Source: Halomonas sp. McH1-25
GTDB taxonomy: Bacteria; Pseudomonadota; Gammaproteobacteria; Pseudomonadales; Halomonadaceae
Length of the DNA stretch: 64,000 nucleotides
Direction of reading: 5' to 3'
Assembly (NCBI RefSeq): GCF_022348165.1
Contig: NZ_JAKRFI010000002.1
Span: 434,001 to 498,000 of the forward strand
Part shown: positions 8,159 through 16,714 of the stretch, piece after piece
Numbering within the stretch: the stretch's first letter is position 1
Layout of the letters: each line of letters begins with the position of its first letter
Translations under genes and position numbers: made by a program
Notes under the pieces: model-generated
Told to the model about the DNA's origin: nothing
What the model saw: only the letters and a program-made list of their open reading frames with translations
Databases searched by the model: none

Positions 8159-9136
8159 TTACCGGTTGATCAACGACATGACGTAGTCGCGCACGGCGGG
8201 GTCGTAGCCTTGGGCGATTTCCTCGACGGCCGGCTTGGCCGCTTCACGGAAGGCCGCCACATCGGGCTCGACGACTTCCATGCCTTCGTCCTTCAGCGTC
8301 TGATACACCTCTTCCTGCCCCTGGGCGACGAGCTCATCGCCCCACTGGGTGGCCTCGTCGATGGCCGAGAGCAGCATGTCCCGGTCCTCATCGGACAGGC
8401 CCTGGTAGAAATCCTCGTTCATCAGCCAGTGGAAGAAGGAGTACACATGCTCCGTACGGTTGATGTAGTCCTGTACCTCGTACAGCTTGCCGGCATAGAT
8501 CAGGTCGACCGGGTTTTCCTGCATCTCGATCACGCCGGTCTGCAGCGAGGTATACACTTCCGGCCAGGCGATGGGGCTGGGCAGGGCGCCGACCTGCTCC
8601 CAGACTTTCACCCATGGCGCGATTTCCGGGACGCGCATGCGCACCCCCTGGATGTCTTCGGGTGACGTCACCGGCATGTTGGAGGTCAGGTTGCGCGGGT
8701 TGCGTGCCGACAGTCCGACCAGGCGCATGTTGCCGTTGGCCACGAGCTGCTCGTTGATGGCTTCCCCGGTTTCGCCTTCATAGACCTGGCGGGCCTCGTC
8801 GCTCGAGTCGTAGACGAAGGGCAGGTCGGCGGCCGCGAACTTCGGCGCATAAAGGGTCATGGGCATGGAGCCGCCCAGGGCGATGTCATACTCCCCGTAG
8901 CTGGCGCCTTCCAGATGGTCGCGTTCGCCACCGACCTCGGTGCCGAGCAGAGTGACGCTCATCTCGCCGTCCGACTGCTCCTCGATCGACTGTTTCAGGC
9001 GTTCGCCAACCTTGAACATGGCATGTGCCGGGTCGACGTGGATGGCGATGGCGATTTCCTGGGCAGCGGCGGACATGGCCACCCCCAACGTCATCATGCT
9101 GGCAAGGGCGAGTTTTTTGGTGGTCGTTACTTTCAT
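8159..9136 (-). CDS. TRAP transporter substrate-binding protein (DctP family)
   Basis: Periplasmic binding protein of TRAP transporter II. 325 residues with a short Lys-rich N-terminus, a hydrophobic core and AMSAAAQ giving a Sec signal peptide cleaved near residue 25. The mature N-terminus IAIAIHVDPAHAMFKVGERL and the later YTSLQTGVIEMQENP match DctP proteins, including those for sugar acids. CAGGAGATAG precedes the ATG. First gene of the operon, 164 nt downstream of the proximal edge of the tandem LacI-type operators. Confidence 0.93.
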   Translation of the reverse strand: MKVTTTKKLALASMMTLGVAMSAAAQEIAIAIHVDPAHAMFKVGERLKQSIEEQSDGEMSVTLLGTEVGGERDHLEGASYGEYDIALGGSMPMTLYAPKFAAADLPFVYDSSDEARQVYEGETGEAINEQLVANGNMRLVGLSARNPRNLTSNMPVTSPEDIQGVRMRVPEIAPWVKVWEQVGALPSPIAWPEVYTSLQTGVIEMQENPVDLIYAGKLYEVQDYINRTEHVYSFFHWLMNEDFYQGLSDEDRDMLLSAIDEATQWGDELVAQGQEEVYQTLKDEGMEVVEPDVAAFREAAKPAVEEIAQGYDPAVRDYVMSLINR

Positions 9137-9303
9137 GTGAACTATCTCCTGGGTGCTTTGGCGGGCGAGGAACCGCAGGGAGCGGCCTGGGCGACGTGGA
9201 TCGCCGATAAAGGAGATTCAGGGGCTGGCATGGCGTCCTCCTGTCTCTTGTTGTTGTCGGTGCGACGATGGGGAGAGGCACTAGAAAAAAGCTAGCAGGG
9301 CAT

Positions 9304-9323
9304 TTTTGGTAGCGCTACCAAAA
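9304..9323. promoter_or_regulatory. LacI-type operator O1 (20-bp perfect palindrome)
   Basis: TTTTGGTAGC/GCTACCAAAA is an exact 20-bp palindrome with the central CG dinucleotide typical of LacI/GalR-family operators. It lies between the divergent TRAP II operon and the LacI-family gene, so one bound repressor could control both directions. Confidence 0.85.
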
Positions 9324-9326
9324 CGG

Positions 9327-9340
9327 TGGTAGCGCTACCA
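9327..9340. promoter_or_regulatory. LacI-type operator O2 (14-bp perfect palindrome)
   Basis: TGGTAGCGCTACCA repeats the core of the first operator exactly. The two centres are 20 bp apart, about two helical turns, so two dimers would sit on the same face of the DNA. It is 58 bp before the LacI-family start codon, suggesting autoregulation. Confidence 0.85.
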
Positions 9341-9397
9341 AAACTTTAGTCGTAGGGTACACTGCGACATGCATGGAGCGAGCGAGGATAACAAGCT

Positions 9398-10435
9398 ATG
9401 GGTAAAGCGGAGCGCGGACGCCGGCGCCACCAGGGAGTGGGGCGTGTGACGCTGGGAGACGTCGCCAAGCATGCCGGTGTTGCACCGATTACCGTTTCTC
9501 GGGTCATGAACAATCCCGATCAAGTCTCGGACAAGCTACGCAAGCGCGTCGAGGCCGCCGTGGAAGCGCTGGGCTACGTGCCCAACCTGATCGCCGGCGG
9601 TCTCGCCTCGGCAGGCACGCGCGTGATCCCGGTGATCGTGCCCTCGCTGTCGATTCTGACCTACATCGACGTGATTCATGGCATTCAGCAAACCCTCGAA
9701 GATACCGGCTATCAGTTGCTGCTGGGGTCGACAGATTTCGATCTGGACCGCGAGGCGGCCCTGATCGACACGGTCCTTGGCTATTCGCCGTCAGGCATCA
9801 TCATTGCCGGGCTGCGCCACCGCGAGCGGGCGATTCAACGCCTCGAGGCATGTCATCGCCCGGTGGTCGAGATCATGGAATATGGAACGTCGTGTATCGA
9901 CAGCAATGTCGGTGTCGACAACGCCGAGGTGGGCCGCTGCATGGCTCGGCACCTCATCGATCGGGGGTATCGTCGAATCGCTTACGTGGGGTCGCGCATG
10001 GACCGGGACTACCGGACCTTCCAGCGCTACGAAGGCCATCGCGAGGTATTGGAGTCGGCAGGCATCGATGGAAGCCGCCTGTTGCAGAATGACGAGGCTG
10101 CCTCCTACAAGACCGGAGGCAAGCTGTTCACGGAAGCCATGGCGAGCTACCCGGATCTCGACGCCATCCATTTCACCAATGACAACCTGGCGGCCGGTGC
10201 CATCCTGGAAGCCAACCGCCGGGGAATTCGCGTGCCCGACGATATTGCCATTGCCGGTTATCTGGGGCTGCCGCTCAGCGAGTGCCTCACGCCCGCACTG
10301 ACCACGGTCTCGGTGCCGCGCTTCGAGATGGGCGTCCAGGCGGCCAAGTTTCTGCTGGCACGCCTGGATGGGGAGCGGGGCGAGGCATTACGCTGCGATA
10401 TCGGCTTCGAACTGATGGTGCGGGACAGCACGTAA
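9398..10435 (+). CDS. LacI/GalR-family transcriptional regulator (gluconate-repressor-like)
   Basis: DNA-binding repressor. 345 residues. The helix-turn-helix spans about residues 17-40 (VTLGDVAKHAGVAPITVSRV) followed by a hinge helix; the C-terminal half is a periplasmic-binding-protein-like sugar or sugar-acid sensor ending in VSVPRFEMGVQAAKFLL. The sequence style resembles GntR-type LacI proteins that sense gluconate-like compounds. Divergent from the TRAP II/epimerase operon across two perfect operators, it most likely represses that operon until the imported acid or a derivative is present. Confidence 0.9.
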   Translation: MGKAERGRRRHQGVGRVTLGDVAKHAGVAPITVSRVMNNPDQVSDKLRKRVEAAVEALGYVPNLIAGGLASAGTRVIPVIVPSLSILTYIDVIHGIQQTLEDTGYQLLLGSTDFDLDREAALIDTVLGYSPSGIIIAGLRHRERAIQRLEACHRPVVEIMEYGTSCIDSNVGVDNAEVGRCMARHLIDRGYRRIAYVGSRMDRDYRTFQRYEGHREVLESAGIDGSRLLQNDEAASYKTGGKLFTEAMASYPDLDAIHFTNDNLAAGAILEANRRGIRVPDDIAIAGYLGLPLSECLTPALTTVSVPRFEMGVQAAKFLLARLDGERGEALRCDIGFELMVRDST

Positions 10436-10512
10436 CGATTCGGTCTTGTCTTACCATCGCTCGTCGACGTTTCGGAAAAGCCAAGAGCGCTGCCGCAAAA
10501 AAACGGCGAGAA

Positions 10513-11136
10513 TTACACGGGCTGGCGCAGGCGCAACAGCGAGACACCGAGGCCGATGAAGGCACTCCCCACGAAGCGGTTGATCCAGCGTGCCCGCTTC
10601 GCGGAGCCAAGCCAGCGGGCGATCTGCCTGGCCAGGCCGCCATAGGTCATCAGCGTGGCGAACGACAGCGCCATGAAGGTGCCGACCATGAGGGTAAACT
10701 GCGGCGCGAGCGGTAGTTGAGGATCGAGAAACTGCGGGAACAGGGCGGTGAAGAACAGGATCGCCTTGGGGTTGCTGATGGCAACCAGCAGCCCCTCGCT
10801 GAAGACGCGAACACGGCTCCGCGTCGGTGCGACGGGGCGAGTGACGACCAGGCTCGGTTGACGCCACTGGCGCACGCCAAGGTAGATCAGGTAACCGGCG
10901 CCGCACAGTTTGAGTGCCGTAAACAGCACTTCGGAGGTGGTCAGCACGACGCCCAGGCCTAGCACGGCGGCGCTGGCGAGCAACAGCAGACCGCAGATGT
11001 TACCCAGCGACGATAGCGCGACGCGAGGCATGCCACCGGCCATGCCGTTGCGTACCGCCACCAGAAAGGCTGGGCCGGGGCTGAGGATGCTGACCGTAGC
11101 CACGGCCACGAAGAGTAACCAGGTCGTGAGAGCCAT
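10513..11136 (-). CDS. LysE/RhtB-family amino acid exporter
   Basis: Inner-membrane exporter of the LysE/RhtB family, typically for amino acids such as homoserine or threonine. 207 residues from MALTTWLLFVAVA, with about six hydrophobic helices and the family signature LSPGPAFLVAVRNGMAGG near the N-terminus. AGGGAAACGC precedes this ATG; the long upstream extension is rejected. It follows the MFS gene by 82 nt on the same strand and could be the third gene of a GlxA-type regulator, MFS, LysE unit. Confidence 0.85.
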   Translation of the reverse strand: MALTTWLLFVAVATVSILSPGPAFLVAVRNGMAGGMPRVALSSLGNICGLLLLASAAVLGLGVVLTTSEVLFTALKLCGAGYLIYLGVRQWRQPSLVVTRPVAPTRSRVRVFSEGLLVAISNPKAILFFTALFPQFLDPQLPLAPQFTLMVGTFMALSFATLMTYGGLARQIARWLGSAKRARWINRFVGSAFIGLGVSLLRLRQPV

Positions 11137-11218
11137 GCGTTTCCCTGACAGACTGGATAAGAAGAGGAATACCTTGAGCCAGGCCTCGTCGGTTGTCCAG
11201 GCGCGGCGGGTGCCAGAC

Positions 11219-12421
11219 TCACTCGGCTGGATCCGGACGAGGGGTCGAGCCGCTGGCCGGTAGTCGACTGGTACTGCCAAGCTGCACTATCAGGGCCAGA
11301 GCCACGAAAGGCAGTAGGCCGGCATTGACTGCTGTCCAGCCCAGTGTCGTCACCAGAGCGCCCGAGGCGAACGACATGACGGCGGCGACGCTACCGTTGC
11401 TCAACTCCATCAGCCCCTGGGCGCTGGCACGTTCGGGTGACGTATGTCCACGCCCCAGCAGGGTGGTGCCGGCTACCAGCATCAGGTTCCAGCCAACCCC
11501 CAGCAGGCAGCTGCTCAGTAGAAAGTGTGCCCAGTCCAGGCCCGCCAGGGCGATGGCGGCGCTGCACGCCAATAGGCATGCCCCAATGCAGGCGACCCGG
11601 CGACTGCCCAGTCGGTCGACGAGTGGGCCGGCGATGAATGCCGGCAGGAACATGCCGAGCATATGCCATTGGATGACCTGACCGCTGGCTTCGAGACTCA
11701 GCCCATGCAGGCTCATGGCCAGCGGCGTGGCGTTCATGACCAGAATCATCAGACCATGGCCGATGGCCGTGGTCAGGATGGCGGCCCGGACAATGGGCCG
11801 GGTCAATAGTTGGCGTCTTGACACGCGCGGTACCGAGGTGGCGGAGGAGACAGGGTTGCCCGGAATGCCACTGAGAATGCCTAGGGCAATCACTGCCAGG
11901 ACCGCGATCAGCAGGTAGGCGCCGAGATAGGGCGTGGCCAGCGCATGGCGCGACAGCGAGCCCAGGGAGGGTGCGATGAGTGCGGCAACGACACCGCCAC
12001 CGATCACATAAGCCGTTGCCCGCCCCTGGAAGGCGGCATCGACTGACTCGACGGCGGCGAAGCGGTAATACATGGCCGACGCCTGGTAGATGCCCAGCGT
12101 CATGCTGCCCAGACACAGTAGAAAAAAGCTGGCCTGCCCGATACCCAGCGCACAGATGAGCCCGCCGGTGACACCCGCGAGTGCACCGAATTGAAAGCCC
12201 TGGCGTCGGCCTTGGCGTTGCATCAGTTGCGAAAGGGGCTGAATGGCGAGCAGATTGCCCAGCATCAGCAGGGCGAGCGGCAGGGTCGCCAGGCTCTCTC
12301 GCGGGGCTAGGGCCAGCCCGGCGAGAGACGTCAGCAGGATGCCGATCATGGCGCAGGACCAATAGAGCGCCTGAGCGAGGAACAGGCGCAGAACGGGTGG
12401 ATGGCGTAGCAACAATGGCAT
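11219..12421 (-). CDS. Major facilitator superfamily transporter
   Basis: Twelve-helix membrane transporter of the MFS. 400 residues, with Gly- and Ala-rich hydrophobic segments throughout and an MFS-like basic loop RQGRRQG after helix 2 (around residue 72). CGGAGCC lies before the ATG. It starts 57 nt after the GlxA-type regulator on the same strand, an arrangement common for regulator-plus-efflux pairs. The substrate is unknown; export of a small metabolite or drug is the usual role. Confidence 0.82.
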   Translation of the reverse strand: MPLLLRHPPVLRLFLAQALYWSCAMIGILLTSLAGLALAPRESLATLPLALLMLGNLLAIQPLSQLMQRQGRRQGFQFGALAGVTGGLICALGIGQASFFLLCLGSMTLGIYQASAMYYRFAAVESVDAAFQGRATAYVIGGGVVAALIAPSLGSLSRHALATPYLGAYLLIAVLAVIALGILSGIPGNPVSSATSVPRVSRRQLLTRPIVRAAILTTAIGHGLMILVMNATPLAMSLHGLSLEASGQVIQWHMLGMFLPAFIAGPLVDRLGSRRVACIGACLLACSAAIALAGLDWAHFLLSSCLLGVGWNLMLVAGTTLLGRGHTSPERASAQGLMELSNGSVAAVMSFASGALVTTLGWTAVNAGLLPFVALALIVQLGSTSRLPASGSTPRPDPAE

Positions 12422-12478
12422 GGCGGAAGGCTCCGGGCAGAGGCGATAGAGGCGTGCGGTAGTCCAGCGCGACAGGCA

Positions 12479-13468
12479 TCAGCCGAAACGTTCGATGAAA
12501 GCCTGGGGGCTGATCGCGTGGTGTTTCTGAAACGTGCGTCGCAAGTTTTCCGGGTGCCCGAAGCCGGTCAGTCGCGCCACGCTGGCCACCGAGGTCTGGG
12601 CGCCGAGCAGCAGGCTGCGGGCAGCCTCGAGACGTACCCGCTCGACGTATTGTCCTGGGGCCAGGCCGACGTCCTGCTTGAACAGACGACACAGAGTGCG
12701 CGTCGACAGGTTGGCGTGCTCGGCCAGTGCCTCAATGGACAGGTCCTCCGAAAGATGCGCAGGAATCCAGTTCAGCAGCCCGGCCAGGCGCTGCGAGCCG
12801 TTGGCGGATAAGGTCAGCAGCGGACTGAACTGCGCCTGTCCGCCTGGGCGATGCAGGAACATCACCAAACGTTGAGCGACCGCCAGCGCCAGGGGGCGGC
12901 CGAGATCCGCCTCGACGAGAGCCAGGGCCAGATCGATACCCGCCGTCACGCCTGCCGAGGTGGAAAGGTGAGCACTGTCGGCGTCCATTGGATCGTAGGT
13001 GTGCAAGCGATCGCCCTGGACCTGGACATCCGGATAGTCGCTGGAGAGCGTATCCAGGTCCGCCCAGTGGGTGGTGGCCTGACGGCCATCCAGAAGACCC
13101 GCTTCGGCCAGCAGTAGCGCCCCCGAGCAGACCGAGCCCAGGCGGCGTACCTTGGGCTCGACGTCACGTAGCCAAGCGACCAGTGGCATGTCGCGACGCT
13201 GTACATCGACGCCCTGGCCGCCCGGCACCAGCAGAGTATCCAGCGTGGTGGCGTCCATCGCCTGCCAGCTCGTGTCGGCATGCAGCCGGATACCGCTGGA
13301 CGTGGCTATCGGCCCTGTGGCCGTACCGGCCAGCAGCAGTTGGTACATTGGCGGCAAGCCCAGCCGTTCGCATTCGACATTGGCCGAGGCGAAGACCTGC
13401 ATGGGCCCGGTCACGTCCAGGCTCATCACATTAGGGTAAAGCAGGCAGGCAATGGCGCGGTTGGGCAT
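12479..13468 (-). CDS. GlxA-type transcriptional regulator (DJ-1/PfpI domain plus AraC HTH)
   Basis: Two-domain regulator. Residues about 1-190 form a DJ-1/PfpI-like (class I amidotransferase fold) sensor with the nucleophile-elbow sequence LGSVCSGALLLAEAGLL; residues about 215-325 form an AraC-type double helix-turn-helix (ANLSTRTLCRLFKQDVG and VASVARLTGFGHPENLRRTF). 329 residues from ATG 13468, which has AGGAG seven bases upstream; GTG at 13474 overlaps that ribosome-binding site too closely. Relatives activate genes for carnitine, arginine or betaine metabolism or efflux. Here the likely targets are the downstream MFS and LysE-type exporters. Confidence 0.87.
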   Translation of the reverse strand: MPNRAIACLLYPNVMSLDVTGPMQVFASANVECERLGLPPMYQLLLAGTATGPIATSSGIRLHADTSWQAMDATTLDTLLVPGGQGVDVQRRDMPLVAWLRDVEPKVRRLGSVCSGALLLAEAGLLDGRQATTHWADLDTLSSDYPDVQVQGDRLHTYDPMDADSAHLSTSAGVTAGIDLALALVEADLGRPLALAVAQRLVMFLHRPGGQAQFSPLLTLSANGSQRLAGLLNWIPAHLSEDLSIEALAEHANLSTRTLCRLFKQDVGLAPGQYVERVRLEAARSLLLGAQTSVASVARLTGFGHPENLRRTFQKHHAISPQAFIERFG

Positions 13469-13615
13469 CGACACGCTCCTGCAGGTTGGGTGTCATGAGT
13501 GTGAGCTAGCGCAGGAAAATGGCGCAATGACAAATGCCCCACGTTTATTGCCAAACGATGCTATCCACGGGCGTATTTGCTGAGGTCGAGGCGGGTAGCT
13601 AGGCTGATTCTGGAC

Positions 13616-13650
13616 ACACGACGCTGCATTGGCATCGTCGTGTCCTTTTT
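13616..13650 (+). terminator. Terminator-like hairpin in the leader of the PNPOx-like gene
   Basis: Stem ACACGACG (13616-13623) pairs with CGTCGTGT (13636-13643), with an inner TGC/GCA stem, followed after CC by TTTTT (13646-13650). It has the form of an intrinsic terminator reading rightward, yet it sits 31 nt before a start codon with no rightward gene upstream, so it may act as an attenuator or 5' protective hairpin. Confidence 0.55.
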
Positions 13651-13680
13651 GCCGTACGTTTTCGACAGGAGGTTGAAACC

Positions 13681-14169
13681 ATGTCCAGCCCCGAGCACAA
13701 GCAGAAGATCTGGAAAATGATCAAGGACATCAAGGTCGGCATGCTGGTCACGCTGGACGGCGACATGCCCCGTGCCCGGCCGATGCACCTGGTTCAGGAC
13801 GAATACGACGGCACCCTGTGGTTCTACACCCGTCGCAGTGCCGAGAAGGTCTTTGAAACCGCCAGCGATCACGACGTTTGCCTCAGCTTCTCCGATCAGG
13901 AAGAGGGCGTGTACGTATCGCTCTCGGGCAAGGCCAACCTGACCGATGACCGTGAGCTGATCGAGAAATACTGGAACCCCTTCATCGCGGCCTGGTTCCC
14001 CGAAGGCAAGGACGACCCGGATGTGGCGCTGCTGGAGATCAAGGTACAGATGGGCGAGCACTGGAAGGCCAAGGAGAGCAAGACGTTCCAGCTCTACGAG
14101 ATTGCCAAGGCCAACATCAAGAAAGACGCGACCCCGGACATGGGCGAGAATGAAAAGTTCGGTGGCTAG
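13681..14169 (+). CDS. Pyridoxamine 5'-phosphate oxidase-family (general stress protein 26-like) flavoprotein
   Basis: Small split-barrel flavin-binding protein. 162 residues. It begins MSSPEHKQKIWKMIKDIKVG and has the GSP26-type features MLVTLDGDMPRARPMHLVQD, LWFYTRRSAEKVFE and VYVSLSGKANL. Family members bind FMN or FAD and are linked to stress responses; the reaction is generally unknown. AGGAGG precedes the ATG at good spacing. The end overlaps the CAP-domain gene by 20 nt, so the two are probably co-translated. A terminator-like hairpin occupies its 5' leader. Confidence 0.85.
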   Translation: MSSPEHKQKIWKMIKDIKVGMLVTLDGDMPRARPMHLVQDEYDGTLWFYTRRSAEKVFETASDHDVCLSFSDQEEGVYVSLSGKANLTDDRELIEKYWNPFIAAWFPEGKDDPDVALLEIKVQMGEHWKAKESKTFQLYEIAKANIKKDATPDMGENEKFGG

Positions 14170-14716
14170 TCGCGCTCCAGCACGCCCTGCTGCCTGGATG
14201 CTGATCGGCGTATCGGCACTCATGATTTCCATTGGAACATGGGCCGCCGAGAGTGCGCCGGAGGGTGACTCGCAGGCCCAGGGCGCTTGCGAACTGACCG
14301 ATCGCAAGCGCGAGATGCTGTCGAGAATCAACGAGGCGCGCAGTCAGGCTCGGCAATGCGGCAACCAGCGTTTTGCGGCGGTGGAACCGCTAGCCTGGAA
14401 TTGCACTCTCGAAGCCGCTGCCGAGGCGCATTCCCAGGACATGGCCGAGAACGACTATTTCAGCCATACCGGCCCGGAAGGCGTGGGTATTCAACAGCGC
14501 GTCAGCAACCGAGGTTATGTATGGCGAGCGGTGGGCGAGAACATCGCCGCCGGTCAGGCATCGATCGCCGCCGTGGTCTCGGGTTGGCTGGAGAGCCCGG
14601 GACACTGCAGCAACATCATGAACGAAGCCTTCACCGAAATGGGCATGGCCAAGGCCGACGATCCGGGATCGATGTATTCGCCTTACTGGACGCAAGTATT
14701 GGCCCAGCCACGTTGA
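14150..14716 (+). CDS. CAP (SCP/PR-1) domain secreted protein
   Basis: Exported protein with a CAP/SCP fold. 188 residues from ATG 14150. The N-terminus is basic and hydrophobic (RAPARPAAWMLIGVSALMI), a signal peptide or anchor, then CAP motifs follow: HSQDMAENDYFSHTGPEG, AVGENIAAGQ and GWLESPGHCSNIMNEAF, the last being a classic CAP signature with the conserved His. Bacterial members are common but mostly of unknown function (spore-coat YkwD-like). Other possible starts are GTG 14162 or ATG 14201. It overlaps the preceding flavoprotein gene. Confidence 0.85.
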   Translation: MKSSVASRAPARPAAWMLIGVSALMISIGTWAAESAPEGDSQAQGACELTDRKREMLSRINEARSQARQCGNQRFAAVEPLAWNCTLEAAAEAHSQDMAENDYFSHTGPEGVGIQQRVSNRGYVWRAVGENIAAGQASIAAVVSGWLESPGHCSNIMNEAFTEMGMAKADDPGSMYSPYWTQVLAQPR

Positions 14717-14733
14717 GCAGACCGAACGATAAA

Positions 14734-14754
14734 GGCTTCGCGACTCGCGAAGCC
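14734..14754. terminator. Bidirectional hairpin between convergent CAP and EF-hand genes
   Basis: GGCTTCGCG (14734-14742) and CGCGAAGCC (14746-14754) form a perfect 9-bp stem with a 3-nt loop, 17 nt after the CAP gene stop. Leftward it is followed by TTTATC, so it may terminate mainly the minus-strand gene. Confidence 0.6.
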
Positions 14755-14809
14755 TACGGTATTCCAAGCTGAACGGCGTCAGACTGACGAATAATCCGGA
14801 CTGAGAAGA

Positions 14810-15133
14810 CTATTCTTCCTCGAGGTTGTCCTGGAATCGCTCGAATTCCGCTTCGTCGATGCGGTCGTCGTCGTTCAGGTCGGCCTCGTTGTAGTCCCGG
14901 TACGTGTTATAGATGGCGCGGTCATCCTCGTCTGCGCTGCCGCCTTCCTCGGCCTGCATCCCGGTGCGGATGTTGGCAATGCCACCATCCCACTCCTCCT
15001 GGCTGATGTCGCCCGAGGCATCGGTGTCCCAATAGGCGAAATCGCCTTCATCACTTTCCTGAGCGTGGGCCGTGGCGGCGATCGATAGGGCCAGTGCCGA
15101 GCCTGCCATGAACGTAAGCCAGTGACGTTGCAT
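14810..15133 (-). CDS. Secreted EF-hand-like acidic protein
   Basis: Small exported calcium-binding-type protein. 107 residues from MQRHWLTFMAGSALALS, a signal peptide cleaved after TAHAQ. The mature part is extremely acidic and holds two EF-hand-like loops: DTDASGDISQEE and DLNDDDRIDEAE. GGAGGAAGCACC precedes this ATG. Function unknown; a periplasmic Ca2+-binding or sensing role is an inference from the loops. Short family members of this type are frequent in halophilic gammaproteobacteria. Confidence 0.8.
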   Translation of the reverse strand: MQRHWLTFMAGSALALSIAATAHAQESDEGDFAYWDTDASGDISQEEWDGGIANIRTGMQAEEGGSADEDDRAIYNTYRDYNEADLNDDDRIDEAEFERFQDNLEEE

Positions 15134-15230
15134 GGTGCTTCCTCCCTGAATGGATGCGTTCACTTCACTGTAGTGCCGGTGGCGGGTGAGGCAAACCCGG
15201 CCTTTCAGGCCGGGCGTGTCGTGGAGGCGA

Positions 15231-16595
15231 CTAGAGAATCATGGCCGCAACCCAGCCGAAGGCGATCAGCGGCAGGTTGTAGTGCAGGAAGGTCGGCACA
15301 CAGGTCTCCCAGATATGATCGTGCTGGCCGTCGGCGTTGAGTCCGGCGGTGGGTCCCAGTGTCGAGTCCGAGGCGGGAGAGCCCGCGTCGCCGAGTGCCG
15401 CCGCCGTGCCGACCAGGGCGACCGTGGCCATCGGCGAGAAGCCGAAGCTGAGGGCCAACGGCACGTACAGCGAGGCGATGATGGGAATGGTCGAGAACGA
15501 CGAGCCGATGCCCATGGTGATGAACAGCCCCACCAGCAGCATGATCAGGGCGGCCAGCCCACGGTTGTCGCCGATCACCTCCACCGAACTCTGGACCAGT
15601 GTCTCGACCTCGCCGGTGGCCTGCATCACGCCGGCGAAGCCGGAAGCGGTGATCATGATGAACCCCACCAGGGCCAGCATGCGCATGCCCTCGGTGAAGA
15701 TGTCGTCCTGCTCGCGCCAGCGAAACACCCCGCTGACCGAAAGGATGGCGAAGCCGAGGATGCCGCCCAGCACCATGGAGTCGAAGGCCAATTGGGTGAC
15801 CAGGGCGCCGACGATGGCGACGACCAGCACGGCCTTCTGCCACGGCGCGAGGCGCTTGGCGGTCTCGACCTTGGCGGCGACCTGCGCATGGCGCTGGTCG
15901 GCATGCGACAGGTCGCGGTCCTCGTAGTCGCGCCGACGCCGGTAGCTCAGAGTCAGCGCCACGACCAGACCCAGTGCCATGCCTGAGATGGGCAGCAGCA
16001 TCGCCAGCGGCACGATGTCGGGCGTCACGTTCAGCCCCATGGCGGCGCCGGCGTCGTTGACGTTGCTCAGCAGGATGTCGTTGAGAAAGATCGCCCCGAA
16101 CCCGACCGGCAACAGCATGTAGGGCGCGGTGATGCCGAAGGTGATGGCACAGGCCGCGGCGCGGCGATCCATGTGCAGGTGGTTCATCAGCTTGAGTAGC
16201 GGCGGCACCAAAATGGGGATGAAGGCAATGTGCACGGGGATCAGGTTCTGCGAGAAGATCGCGGCGATCAGCAGAATGCCCAGCAGGGCGAAGTAGATCC
16301 TGGTGCGGTGCGGGGTGCCGCGATCCAGCTGCAGCCTGTCGATGGCCTTGGCGGAGAGCAGTTCGGTGATGCCCGAGCGCGACAGGGCCACGGCAAAGGC
16401 GCCCAGCGTGGCGTAGGCCAGGGCGATGGTGGCACCGTTACCGAGGCCATCGTTGAAGGCGACGAGCACGTCGGAGACGCTCATGCCGCTGACCAGGCCG
16501 CCGACCAGGGCGGCGACGATCAGTGCGAAGACCACGGAAACGCGGGCAAGACTCAAGGCGACCATCACCAGGATGGCCAGAACGATCGCATTCAT
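15231..16595 (-). CDS. Na+/H+ antiporter family membrane protein (NhaC/YuiF-like)
   Basis: Polytopic membrane carrier, 454 residues from [15 protein letters not shown] with about eleven hydrophobic helices. Motifs such as [36 protein letters not shown]-type segments ([13 protein letters not shown]) and [20 protein letters not shown] are typical of proteins annotated as Na+/H+ antiporter family and related to NhaC and to the CitMHS/ArsB clans. The substrate is not certain; some relatives carry amino or organic acids. It stands alone, with a near-palindromic hairpin 43 nt upstream of its start. Confidence 0.8.
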   Translation of the reverse strand: MNAIVLAILVMVALSLARVSVVFALIVAALVGGLVSGMSVSDVLVAFNDGLGNGATIALAYATLGAFAVALSRSGITELLSAKAIDRLQLDRGTPHRTRIYFALLGILLIAAIFSQNLIPVHIAFIPILVPPLLKLMNHLHMDRRAAACAITFGITAPYMLLPVGFGAIFLNDILLSNVNDAGAAMGLNVTPDIVPLAMLLPISGMALGLVVALTLSYRRRRDYEDRDLSHADQRHAQVAAKVETAKRLAPWQKAVLVVAIVGALVTQLAFDSMVLGGILGFAILSVSGVFRWREQDDIFTEGMRMLALVGFIMITASGFAGVMQATGEVETLVQSSVEVIGDNRGLAALIMLLVGLFITMGIGSSFSTIPIIASLYVPLALSFGFSPMATVALVGTAAALGDAGSPASDSTLGPTAGLNADGQHDHIWETCVPTFLHYNLPLIAFGWVAAMIL

Positions 16596-16637
16596 CGGTA
16601 TTCCTGAATGGCTTGTATGGCGGAGAAAGCAACGTAT

Positions 16638-16667
16638 CGCCCCACGACGCCATGGCATCGTGGGGCG
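16638..16667. repeat. 30-bp near-perfect palindrome between PaiB and antiporter genes
   Basis: CGCCCCACGA (16638-16647) pairs with TCGTGGGGCG (16658-16667), and the centre GCCATGGC is itself palindromic, leaving one mismatched pair in 30 bp. It could terminate the PaiB operon (47 nt past its stop) or serve as an operator for the antiporter gene; there is no T-run. Confidence 0.6.
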
Positions 16668-16714
16668 TGAAGCGGGGCATCATACCGTACCCGGCCAGGC
16701 GATGCCCGGCGGCG

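Noticed and set aside
11391-12692. 433-codon frame overlapping the MFS gene
   Set aside because: Arg/Pro/Gly-rich frame-shifted translation of the MFS and GlxA-type genes.
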